Assembly (NCBI GenBank): GCA_015501605.1 | Contig: JADNRZ010000007.1 | Location: forward strand, 682,001 to 746,000 | Reading direction: 5' to 3' | Origin: Panaeolus papilionaceus | Lineage: Eukaryota; Basidiomycota; Agaricomycetes; Agaricales | DNA: 64,000 bases | In this document: positions 31,620 to 42,563 of the stretch, in pieces | Numbering within the stretch: position 1 is the stretch's first letter | Layout: every line of letters starts with the position of its first letter | The notes under the pieces: generated by a model | What the model was told of the DNA's origin: nothing | Databases searched by the model: none | The model's input: only the letters and a program-made list of their open reading frames with translations | Program-made: the position numbers and the translations under genes

Positions 31620-33274
31620 ATGGTCGTCGGGCGTCTAATACAGAGGCTATCCACCCGTACAGGTCGCTCCTACAATACTCACAGGCCATATTCAACAGCA
31701 GTCTATGGAGGACACTTCAGCAAGTTGAGAGGTTATTGCTTTCGCAAACTTGAACTTTAATTCAGGTCACTAAACATGAACCCCAGCTTTCCCATTCCAA
31801 GTGACACCCACACAAGCAGAGAAACGGTTGTCAAGATGGGCAAGCTTAATTTGTGACGACAAGGTCGCTACTTCGGCGTTCCCTGACGTCTCAGAATTCT
31901 TCGGACTCGAATATAAGCGCCCCGACCGGATGGTCCCTGTGTATTTCCCCGCTTGGGTGTTCAACACCGAACTGGAGGGAAAAGCGGCACAGAAAGACGT
32001 GGAGCGCGACATATCGGTGCAATTTGTGAACTCGTAAGATTTTTTACAGCATCCTTCGGCGAAGCTACTAAAGTATTCTGAGCAGTTATCTACCAGGTAT
32101 GTATGGACCAATACGTAGCGACGAATAAATATCGACAAGGCTTCTCCTAGGTTCACATCTCACAAAACTTGCCGCCGCACCCCTCTGGTTTAAAGACCCG
32201 GAGTATCGCTTCATGGATGACCTACAACCATTCACGGACGATCTATTGAGACAACACGACCTCGATGTCCAGTGTATTCCATATACCATTTCTCCCTTTT
32301 CACTACTACAACTCCCAAAAAAGCTGTCATCAAGCACATTCAACCTTCACGAGGACTTCCAAGTCTCCCCTTCTAGCCTCAAATCTATCATGGTGTGTGT
32401 CAGTTCACTCCTGTATCAACTTTTCCTCATTCTCGACGCAGTTCTCAGCGTACCCCGTGCTTCTTCCAGTATATCTAGCGCAATTCACGACAAGAGAGAG
32501 AGAAGGAATCCCAAGTAGCTCAGTCACCATGGTCGTTCAAGCATACGGACCAATGCAGGTGTGTTCATTTTGTCCGTCCCATGAAGTCAAGGGTTGTACT
32601 CATCACTTGTTGAATACAGGGATGTGTCATGGCGGAACCTTTCTTTGATGTTCTCACTGATGCTCATCGAATCACATTCGAAAAAGCAGCTGAAGTGAGC
32701 GGATGGGACCTGGCAAACAAGGAGATGATTAACTTTGACGACGTTGACGACCAACTACATGTTCTCTCAGCCGCTTTCCAGACCCCACAGATGACAGAAA
32801 TATTCACCGAGGTGCTGAATCGACTCCAGACCGCGCTCCACACATCGAATAATATGACCCAGCTTGCCTCAATGAGTAACTGTGATCTAGCTGAATTGGA
32901 AAAAGACCCTCGGATACGAGAGCTGTCTTTCGACGAACAGGCTGCAATCGACAGGTACTTCCTGCTATCTAATGAAATTCAACTGCTGAAAAATCTAATC
33001 GAGGTATGACACATCAGTTATTCGCATGATTCACTGTAATTAAACCTTTGTTATGCAGACAATTACCAACCCTAGCTTACGAGCTCACGGTGAGGTAAAA
33101 ATAATTAATCTTGGTGGGGCTCCAGTAGGACATGACGGTGGGGACCTGGAAGGTATGAAATCGGCATTTTCACTAAAACTTGAAGAGCTGGGGAAAGCCA
33201 AGGAAGAGGCAACACCGGAGTGGCTTGTAGAATACCGTTTGTCCCAGAAAATTGAATCTAACCCGGACTCATGA
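31620..33274 (+). CDS. Conserved fungal protein with mitochondrial-type N-terminus
   Basis: The spliced product starts MVVGRLIQRLSTRTGRSYNT, rich in Arg/Ser/Thr and free of acidic residues, as in a mitochondrial presequence. It then reads EKRLSRWASLICDDKVATS, FGLEYKRPDRMVPVYFPAW, APLWFKDPEYRFMDDLQPF, CIPYTISPFSLLQLPKKLS and AYPVLLPVYLAQF. The C-terminal half is helical and charged (TDAHRITFEKAAEVSGWD; DPRIRELSFDEQAAIDRYFL) and ends near KIESNPDS at 33274. Exon 1 (31620-31731) joins exon 2 over a GTTATT...AGCAG intron and restores one frame. The PVLLPVYLAQF block recalls a conserved fungal family I cannot name. No catalytic motif is clear. Location in mitochondria is an inference from the leader only. 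Confidence 0.65.
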
Positions 33275-33452
33275 CCAGGAGGTTCTCCAGCAACATAAAT
33301 ATTCGTTTTGCTTTCAATCAAACAAAATCAACTTGTCCATTAGCTAGATCACGATTTATATAATACATCAGAGTATAATTCAACGTTCACTTCTGTCCTA
33401 GGAAGCAGAATGTCTCTGAGAGTGCTTGTATAGTCCAGCGTTGTTGTGCGCA

Positions 33453-35941
33453 TCACAGCATCGCGACCCCATAAATCAGGGTCATAAAAGCAGGAAACAT
33501 CAAGTTCCAATTGGAGGGAAGATGATAGGTCCCAGCACCAGTCCATCCTGGGGGCAATCCCAATGTCACGGCGGCAACGGATTGCGTAGATATTGTCGTC
33601 TGAACATCTCCCGCTGCATTGGTCACAAGCAGCGTGGTTACTAAAGGAGTCGGTGATATAGTGGGCAAAGCAGAGATGTTAGCGATCGCTGTTTTGTCGT
33701 GAAGCAGGGCTGAATATGTCGCGTTCGCCAGACCGGACGTAACGATACCGCCCACAGAGACGGGAACGGAGGTGTTGAAAACATATGGTGGTGTAGTGAA
33801 TGTGGGTGTGGGGAGTAGGAAGTTAGGAAGTGTTGTTTGAATGGTAGCCGAGTTGGCGGAAAGGAAGGACTGGATAGCGGTATCGTCTGGAGTTGACGAG
33901 TTGGTGAGGGTTTCGTTGTGGAGAGGATAAAGTCCAATGAGGGGCGGCTCTTTGCCGTTGATGCCAAAGCTACGATGGGACAAAGGGTCAGTTGCGCCTC
34001 ATACAGATTATATCAAAGTTTTACCTGAAGATAGAGTACACAGTTCGAAGGAAGGCAGAACCTACAAAATTCACCCATGTTAGACGACGCTGTTTTGAGA
34101 CCAACGGAAGACTCGACAAACCCATCTGCCAGTCAATTCCATCAGCGCTGGGAGGTAATGCCCGCGGCCAGGACAGACAAAGGTTAGGATTCCCGGATGC
34201 AGGTCCAAGTATGTAGTCTGTGGGGAGTAGTGTGTAATTGTTGGATCTGTGACAAAATTAGGGTTGGGAAAGGGTTTCTCTATAACGCGGCTTACCCAAA
34301 AGTCAAGGAAATGTGTACTACTGTGTCGCAAGGAATTGCCCATATTCCTGAAGGATCAACGAGCCGAGATCCGTCAATGACAGAAAAAATCCTTGAAACC
34401 TATACCACAGCATTTAGTGTCAAGTCGTTACCATCCAGGTATGACGTACGTCTTGATATGGTCCATAAATCCCGGTAGCTCCTCTGAAATATTTTCAGTA
34501 CCGAACAAACGAAGCAATAAATCTACCTACACGTCAAAAAGTGCTAAAGAACGGGGGTGAGAGCAGGATAAGTAGGTAGAGGTGTGAAGCGTGTGCCGTT
34601 GACCTTGATTTTCAGGATTTTAATGACGGACAATAATAGCGCTAAATGTTAAGAAACATAGCTTACAGAAAACGCAGATATAGGAATAGCCCATTGCAGA
34701 TACCTCGACGCATTTTTCTCTTGGGGGAACGGGGAGAATTGTGCGACTTTGTTCCAACCAATGTTGCTGACATTGGCCACAACAGATGAATCCACAGCCC
34801 CTGGACACCTGTGTTAGTTTTGGCTATGACGCTGAAGAATCGACAGAGTATACCGAGAGTCAAAGAACCAGATGAGTTTCTCGTCAGACTGAGTCCAAAC
34901 AGCGGATATTCCAGCAATCCTTCTTGAGCCAATCTCGTGAAGAAGGGGGTGGCTAATACCAAAGTGAGCTTTGAATGCCGTTTCACGCCAAGGTAATGCC
35001 TCACAGTTCGTCGTTCCTGCGGGTATCGAGGACAGTCTCGGAAACCCAAGCCCTAGTACACCACTAACCTGATCCGTCAACGATACGTTCGAGTCTTTTG
35101 CGACACCTGCGGAGTCATGAGCAAATGCATAAATGAAGAAGAAAGATCATTCTGACCAAAAGCTTGGTCTGCCACCGTGAGATGAGAAATTGTGAAAGCT
35201 TCTTTGGCAACAAAGCCGGACACAACTACCATCACCAATTGTAATATAAGTGATGAGAATTAGAGAACATGTTAGTAAACGGCGTACAAGTTGAGTCTGC
35301 ATAGCGGGCATTGAAGAGCGTGGTGTTATGGTTCACAGCACCGAATGTAGGGCTTCCGTATGAAAGTGGGTATCGGGGAACAGACTTGCAGGTCGGGCTT
35401 GTACAGTCAGAAGAAGCCAGCCAAATATCTGAGGATGCTGTATCTAGCGCAACGCGGAAGTTGATTGCTCCTGCCTGTACAACGGTGAAGTATGACCTAT
35501 TGAATAGATATTAGCTGATGAAGTCTCCGCAGTCACGACTTTTGGGATGTCATAAATCTGAAAGAAATGGACGCGCTTGGCCCAGACGTCGGGCAGTCCT
35601 CTCCGCATTTTTCAAAATAACCCACACCCGGAACTTCGTGCTGGACAGGAACACGATGCTTACTGTTTATCGTTTGAAAACGAGAGACTACTCAATCCCC
35701 CACCAAACGTCGTGTTGTCTGCAGGGGATCTCGCGCGCAAATAAGTAGCCAATTCGGCGCGTCCCAGCTGTAGCTTCATCCCAGATCGCGGCAGCACCGA
35801 AGGGCCTTCTTCAACTTTGGCAAAAGAGCCAGTGGGCACCAAAAGGACGAGAAACATGAAACCCAAAATAAGCAACATTGAAGGGCTTTCTCGCCACGAC
35901 CATCTCCCACTGGTGGTAAGGCCAAGTTTGTTAGTTTGCAT
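33453..35941 (-). CDS. A1-type aspartic protease with membrane/GPI tail, probable frameshift
   Basis: The N-terminus (MQTNKLGLTTSGRW then SMLLILGFMFLVLLVPTGSF) is a signal peptide or anchor. A propeptide precedes the protease core. The first active-site Asp is in FRVALDTASSDIWLASSDC, with DTAS in place of DTGS. SGVLGLGFPRLSSIPAGT and SVVANVSNIGW follow, and the second Asp is in LFDVGATGIYGPYQDVSRIF. The end is YILGPASGNPNL, DWQMG, SIFSFGINGKEPPLIGLYPL, a Ser/Thr/Pro-rich stretch and a hydrophobic LMFPAFMTLIYGVAML, typical of a GPI signal. The exon with FTPLPTYPALTPVL reaches an in-frame TAG at 34544-34546, and the LFDVGATG segment continues in another frame. One extra T in a T-run would heal it. 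Either this copy is broken before the second catalytic Asp, or the base call is wrong. The family cleaves proteins at the cell surface. Confidence 0.75.
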
Positions 35942-36887
35942 GCCGGAGATGGCTAGGAGATGGCGGGTTAAGGAACTGTTATCACGAGAATGACATCCAA
36001 AAGCTTCAGGGTATGGTTAGAACTTGGAAGCGACCTAAGCCCAGTTGCACACTTACCTGCAATAACCTGGCCTTATTGACACGAAACCTCTGCTAACAGT
36101 CGTCGAAGGCTGAAGTAAGGTGAATGATCGAGTTTAGTGTAAAATGACCCGGGCACGAGATTAGTGCGACGTAATAGATGCAAGGAGCGGGGTATCGATA
36201 GGGTAGTTAGGATAATATATAAGAACAAGGGAAACCCAGGGACAAGGAATGTGGTTTTGATTAGATGAGTACTTGGAAACAAAATGTCAGGATTATAATA
36301 AGTAGCAATTAGAAATGCTTAAAAGGACCAGATTACCAACTGGGGCAAAGACTCTATAAGGCATTTTCACATTCATTAAGACCTCTAGAGAACCAGAATA
36401 ATAATTTTTACAATGAGCATTTGAACCACGAAGAATTTATATCAATGTGGAATGGGGTATCCTGTTCATCATGTATCTATACATCTGTGCCATTGCCGTG
36501 GAGCACATGCGACTACGGACTGTGGCTACGGCAGACCATAAAAATGAAATTGACGAGAGATGATATATATGAAATAGGTATAGGAAGACAAAGAAAACAG
36601 AGGTGTATTACACGGTTTCAGAATGATACATCCGATATAACAGAGTTTGAACGTGGCTGAGAACGAACGAAAGAAGGGGAGGCGAGATAAACCACAAAAA
36701 AAAAAGGGTAATAAGGAACGTCTGGGTCATAACGAGACCTAATCAATGCGAGGCGTAATCATGGGTAGCGCCTAAACGACGGGTCGTCAATAAAAGTGGG
36801 ACAAGAGAACTTCGTGATCAAACAGAAAGGAGGTCGAAAGGAAAACATCAACGAAGAGAGCCGGTGAATACACAATCAACAATGAAA
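35942..36887. other. Intergenic: protease 5' region and RasGAP 3' region
   Basis: About 950 bp without a supported gene. A plus-strand frame of 79 codons (36421-36660) has no motif. The stretch is AT-rich in the middle (36280-36420). Confidence 0.4.
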
Positions 36888-39708
36888 TCATCGCTTTGCA
36901 AACACTTTCTTCAAGAGACCCAAAACCTTGGGAACGTTCAACTGGACGTATTCCAGGTCAAGAAGGTGCTTGTTGTCTTTTTGCTGTGGGAGTGAAGTAT
37001 AAGTTAGCGTGAAGAATGACATAGACACCGATATGCGTACTTTCTCCAGTAGGTCATCAATCTTGAGATCCATCTCAAGGATAGCCTTCTCTCTTCCCTT
37101 GTAATGAAGAGCAATAATAAATGTCCCAGGTGTTGGTGACGTGATGTTAAAGTAAATATTGGGTCGTCTGTTTTCCAAAGAAAGTCAGCGCAAGGCTAAT
37201 GGCGTGAGGGAGAAAATGACAGACCGATTATCTGGTACATTACTTTCGACAATGATTCCTTCTTTCTCCAGTTGCGCATGAGTAAACCTGTAAGGCCCAA
37301 GTACGACCGTCTTCGTTGGCTTCTTCTCTTTTCCACCCACAGTAACGACTCCGACACCTGTTGTACTTCCTTTGTCCTTGGAAGCCGTCAGACGCACATT
37401 CTGCAAGTAAGCCTTGTACTGCTCCAGCTGTGATCTCATATAATTGTTGTGATCACAGATAGTCTTGTACACTGCTTCCAGAGATTTTGTCTCCAGCACA
37501 ACCTTTTCGCGCAAGTTACCAAGGTGAACAAGTTCAGCAGCAACTTCGTCTTGCATCAGCTTGTAGCCATCAGATGCCTCAACAATCTTCAATTCCTCCA
37601 ACTCGCGAAGCATCTCCTTGACCTTGATCCCCTTACGAACCAAGACAGCATCCTTGGTCGTGGCTGCCCTTTCGGCAATGGCAGCCAGGTTATAGGGCCT
37701 TTTGTCGGCAACACCAGGTAGAGAACGGATTAGCTGAACGAAAATTGACTTGGTCTCCATATAGAGCATGTCACTGGAGGACACTGAATCCATGAGGGCA
37801 CTCTGAATATCATGAACAGGAGTCTCCCAGCGACTATATAGATTCAGTTCAATGGTGCGATTTTCCTTCCGGGGTACTTGTGGGGGAGCTGGCCCAAGCT
37901 CGTCCGTAAGAATGCGAAGGTGTTGCTTGTCATTTGGAGACTACGGCGCGGTATAATTAGCCTTTATTGTATCCCAAGAAGTGCAATTTACTCACCAAAG
38001 TCTCAATGTGTTGAAGAATTAAAGAATGCGTGTTGTACAATTCATTCATTGTGATATGGATCATCAGGTCCTTCTTCGAGAGTGCCATGTATTGGTCCAT
38101 CTACCAGAAATGTAAGTATATTCAAGTACATCTGTGAAAACGACACGCACCTCCAGGGTATCATAAAAATCACCAACTTCGCATAGGTTGTTGAGGAATT
38201 GATTAATTCGGGCTTTGTTGTTTTCGACAAAAGGGTTCAATGTCATCATGTAGGCCTCCTTTGCGTATGATGGTTTATTCGCTAAATTTTGCAGCATTTT
38301 CGCGATCTGGGAAAAGGGGACAATTATAGCGTGGTTGTGATGGGGATATACAACCAACATACCAAGGTCAGAGTCCGCCTAGGGTGTTTAGCTGGGACGC
38401 CCTCAACGAGCATGTACGCTTGAGGTGTAACGATGGCAGGGTTGATAAAACGAAGGAAGAAGAAACCGCCTATCAAGGAACAAATGGCGTAGTCTGTCGC
38501 CTCAGGGTATTTGCGCTATACAAAAAAAAAACCATAAGCTTTGCCAGAAATATGAAAAGACAGTGGAACGCACTCTCGTCAAGCTACGAATCTGCTTGCA
38601 AATCCACCTGATTCCGTACGGTACACTCTCCATGCTTTCGATGATGGTCAACAGGAAACTATTCGCAATTTCCATGAGCATCGTTAGACGGGGGGCGATG
38701 ATAGCTTGGACATCGGGGTTTTCTGCGGCGACTTCGGGAGCAACACCTCGAGGCAGATTGGGTGGCAGGGACCCTGTCTCCTCTTCAATTTGGTTGATCA
38801 TTTGTTCGTATACCTGGGTTTAGGAGTACGTTTGTCAGTATGCCTCAACCTATTGCAACACAGTGCTCATGCATACCTTGACGGGATTGATTTCAAGATT
38901 AAGGTCTTTATGCTCAATGAGACTGTTAATTCGTTCGGCGAGAACGCTCTTAAGATAACTCTGTCCGGGTCCACGCCGGGTATAAGTTGTCATCATACGG
39001 GACACAGGGGTATTGGCGCGAAGGAGAGACCCAAACTCGGTGGCGGTCTCGAATTGAGCTGATAAAACTGACTGGAACATTGTGAGGAGAAGATGCTCTT
39101 CTCTGCTTTCATATTGGTTTCCATAAAGCGTGAACATAACTGTTTGAAGGAGGGTGTCGATTTCTGATAAGGAAACTAATCTGCATAGCGCAGCGATATG
39201 GCGTGGTTCTGACTGAAGAAGGAAGAAAAGATTAGAGTATTGCTGGAGCTTGCGGTCGTCTGGGTAATGTCCCTCTGTAGGATCCACTTCTTCGAGCGTT
39301 CGTTCGACTTCGCGTTGCTAGAAAACAATAAGCAAAATTCCAAGGTGTTACTGCTTTGAGAGTAGAACATACCTCATCAAGAGCCATTCGGTTTTGAATG
39401 AGCAATGCAATGCGGGAGTCAAGATAACGGACGTCCCGCTCCAAAACGAAGTTCTTCTTGGACTGTGCTGAAATCTTTCCCTTGAGATCTCGAAGACGCT
39501 TTTGTGCTGTGGGTGTGAAATAGGTAATGGTTTACAAGATGCGATTATGAGCAAAAGACTAACCTCGCGCTAGGTCGTCCTCTACTTCCACATCCTGCTC
39601 TGCGGCCATACTAAACAACGCGGTAACGCTGTACCTGTTGGTATTCCTGTTGGTCAAGCGACGCGGAGAGGACATGCTTGGTGAAGCTGGTTGATCTGGA
39701 TAAGACAT
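36888..39708 (-). CDS. Ras GTPase-activating protein (IQGAP-related, Gap1/Sar1 type)
   Basis: The product starts [20 protein letters not shown] and has a coiled segment ([20 protein letters not shown]). The RasGAP domain follows. The arginine finger is expected in [49 protein letters not shown] and [20 protein letters not shown] are hallmark blocks. The C-terminal third is the RasGAP_C domain shared with IQGAPs ([53 protein letters not shown]). No calponin-homology or IQ region precedes it, so it resembles S. pombe Gap1/Sar1 rather than a full IQGAP. It speeds GTP hydrolysis by Ras and may act in mating, growth and septum control. Six or more short introns split the gene. The two C-terminal exons lie close together, and the stop is at 36888. 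Confidence 0.9.
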
Positions 39709-41203
39709 GGCTAAAGCTTTAAAAGTAAAAGTAAGAAGAAAAAGATTTGTGTCGCAAAGGTAGTTTCAAGAGCGAGATGGTTGAAATTTAATATTTGACC
39801 GTAACGGCCCGCTCTTGTTGTTAACCTAAAACGAGACCAGCGCTAGGGAAGTAGATAATACGAGGATAATAGGAGGGACAATGAAGTTAAAGGAGGGATG
39901 AAGATGGGTGGAGGGTATACTTTGATGGGAAAGAGGTCAACAGATGAGTCTCGTTAACGTCCGTCGCTTGGGAATTCTCTTGTTAACCAATCCTCCATTT
40001 TTCGGCACGTCCCAGCACAGCCACTACCCTTGTTCCTTGACTTGGAAACACCTTTAACTCACTTGTATTATAACAATCACTGGGGGAAAAAATAAACATA
40101 ATATCATTCTTCAGCTTCATCAGTTTGAGGTCATATTCTTCATCATAAAACACCATCTTTCATCTGAACTGTATCTATTAATGGTAGCCCAAATTTACTT
40201 ACCTCACGTTGAGTGGCATTCAAAAGTGCTTCAGATCGGGGAACAGTTGCACTTCGAGTTTGACTCGTTATTTAAAGTGTGGACTTTGGATGACGGGTGG
40301 TGTATTGAAAATAAAGTGACATGAATTCACTGCATCGACGCACATCATTGCTACACGTTTTGGGGTGCGATTAGATATGCTAGCCAATCGTAGAAGATGA
40401 CAGTCAGGCCCATCATGTCGATAGTGTGCCCACATACAATATCACTTTTACAGTCGGTCTTTTCAATCAACCCAGGAAGAAAAGTTTTTTGTAGTGGTGC
40501 ACACTGAAGTTCTGTTGTATGACATAGGGGCCCGGTCACGTGTGTCGGGCGCCTATTGCACAAGGCGAACCACATCGCCAAACTACACCGGAAGCTAGTC
40601 CGTGCGGTGTCATATATTTCAAACACACAAGTCCCCCAGTGGTTCCAAACTAAAGGTGTGGAGGTACTTTTTTATCTATTAATCTGGTCTTCTGCTGCTT
40701 GCTCCTTTTTACACCGACCAACGACTTGCATATTCTCCTGGGCTTGACCATGCACCCAAACAGCACAGAACCACCGCATATCAACGTATTTATACATATT
40801 GCTTGCTTTGCTGTCAGACCCGTTTCGTATACCGTCTCAGCTGGACACAGCTTTCGTTCAAACCTTCTCAAGTCTCCAGTATATAATTGCAGCATCACAA
40901 GACCAGCCCAATACTTCTCATACACTGCTTCAGTGACAGATCCCTACCATACCCATCACCACGTTACAACTCACTGTAACTTGCCTTCTACCTTTGTAAA
41001 TTTCTCTGCATGCGACGTCAGACGTCATTCACAGGTTCAAAAATGCGATACTATCGGTTGTTTGTAATCGTAATGCGCGGAAGGCGAGAATCTGTCATTA
41101 AAGTCTCGAATCGTTTCGAAAGTAAATACGGTAATGATCCACCAAAAATTGGATGCTTGCAATGCGAACTACCAGCTCCACATGTCTGAAGGGTGAAATG
41201 GAC
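39709..41203. other. Intergenic, about 1.5 kb, no supported gene
   Basis: This holds the RasGAP promoter side and the 3' side of the small minus-strand gene. Frames at 40556-40747 and 40699-41067 (plus) and 40351-40925 (minus) lack family motifs and splice coherence. No repeat or RNA gene was recognised. Confidence 0.4.
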
Positions 41204-41888
41204 TCAATAACCTCCACGGTCAGAGTAAGATGTAGGGTATCGACGGATATGGCTATCATCGTTTGGGAACGGTTGCGAAACAGGACCTCTCCCAGGGTTA
41301 TATCGCACGACGATAGAAGAGCCGGTAAACTGCCAAACCAAAGTGAGCGTCTGTTAATAAGTTGACCAAGTAAGGGCACCCACTGCACCGAGCATGTTTG
41401 CAAAGGAGAGAACAGTGCCCACAAGCCATCCACGACCTTCGATGTTCACAGAAACCCGTTCGTTCTAATTTGGTGGTAAGCCCTCGAACAGACAAGGTCA
41501 TAGACAAAGGGGAGAATACATATGCAAATGCACGAAGCTGCAGTTTTAGAGTACCGTGACGGGACAATAATCAGCACTTGACTCGAAAGACAATATAATG
41601 GCACTGACTATAGCAGGTGTGAGGGACTTATTGTCTCCGTGAGGTTTGTCATGGTTCATTACCGCTGCAAATCATATCAATTACAATTTTGGAATGAAGG
41701 GAATACGATCATGCTCGCCATGTTGACCATTTGGTTGGTGCGGACCGTCGGATTCGCGCTGTTGTAGAAATGAGAATGTGAAGGCAACCCTTGTTCCCCT
41801 TGTTCAAAACATGAATACTCACTTGATAAAAATAAGGATTGGCGCCTGCGTCATGAGGTGCCGAGTAATCTTGAGAGTTGTAGGACAT
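41204..41888 (-). CDS. Unidentified small intron-rich gene
   Basis: A chain of exons keeps one frame across five short GT-AG introns. It starts MSYNSQDYSAPHDAGANPYF (41888-41823), then RESDGPHQPNGQHGEHD (41758-41707) and a PVMNHDKPHGDNKSLTPAI exon (41664-41609). An 18-nt exon LRAFAY (41537-41520) leads to NERVSVNIEGRGWLVGTVLS and FANMLGA. The last exon (FTGSSIVVRYNPGRGPVSQP onward) ends RRYPTSYSDRGGY at 41204. The first 60 residues are His/Gly/Asn/Asp-rich and look disordered; the middle has one hydrophobic segment. I do not recognise the family. An alternative last intron would give a longer C-terminal frame that ends at 41098. A TATA-like box lies 41-48 bp upstream of the ATG. The frame continuity is the main support. 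Confidence 0.4.
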
Positions 41889-42563
41889 GAAACGGTTCGA
41901 CTGAGAGAAGGGATACACGAGGACTTTGCTTTATATGCATAGAGTGACCGTCCCATTTTGGTATCAGGAAGTGGCGGAATTGAGAGAATAGTCACTGATT
42001 GGACTGACCATATTGGTCCAACCGGAAACAACACATGTCGCTGTTGATTATCACGCTGTCCCAGCCGACATTATAGATAGTAAGACTCAAAGTCAGCACA
42101 CAAAAACGGAATGTGCCGTCATGGTACTGCTTTTTATAGACCCTATTATTAAATCAACTTGTGTGCCCCCAATCTCCGTGGGTACTACGATTCTGATAAT
42201 TCCTCGTATCCTGACTTGTGGCGTTCGATGATAACCTAGAAGTTCCCATACTTTCGTCCAAGGTGTTCGTAGCAAGCTTGTGAGTACTCTGATGAACTGA
42301 AAACAAGCGTAATTGGGCCGCTTCATCTTCTACTCAGAGTTGAAGCTGAAGCCTAACATTGGGTCAACTAAGTATGTGGTGAATTGGATGTCAGACGAAC
42401 CCAGGAACTACAGCATCAAAATCCGGATGCTGTGCTTCAGTTGAGCGTGAGATAGATCTCCATCAATTTCCATCACGTGCATTAAATCTGTTAGGGGTCG
42501 ACGAAACTTAAAGCTAACGATCAACCCAAGTTGGAGGATTCATCTTGGCTGCGTTCCACTATC
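41889..42563. other. Intergenic: divergent upstream region before PalA/Rim20
   Basis: About 675 bp between the small minus-strand gene and the BRO1-domain gene. Short frames on both strands have no motif. No other signal than the TATA-like box above was seen. Confidence 0.35.
41929..41936 (-). promoter_or_regulatory. TATA-like box of the small minus-strand gene
   Basis: The minus strand reads ATATAAAG, 41-48 bp upstream of the proposed ATG at 41888. The spacing suits a very short 5' UTR. It supports, but does not prove, that the small gene is real. Confidence 0.35.

Noticed and set aside
36421..36660. 79-codon plus-strand frame between the protease and RasGAP genes
   Set aside because: No homology pattern, no nearby promoter signal, and AT-rich surroundings.
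40556..41067. Plus-strand frames of 63 and 122 codons downstream of the RasGAP 5' end
   Set aside because: Composition and lack of splice coherence suggest chance.
41098..41433. 111-codon minus-strand frame as an alternative C-terminus of the small gene
   Set aside because: Using it needs a 37-nt intron, shorter than any other here. The 54-nt GTGGGT...GGCAG solution was preferred, though not proven.
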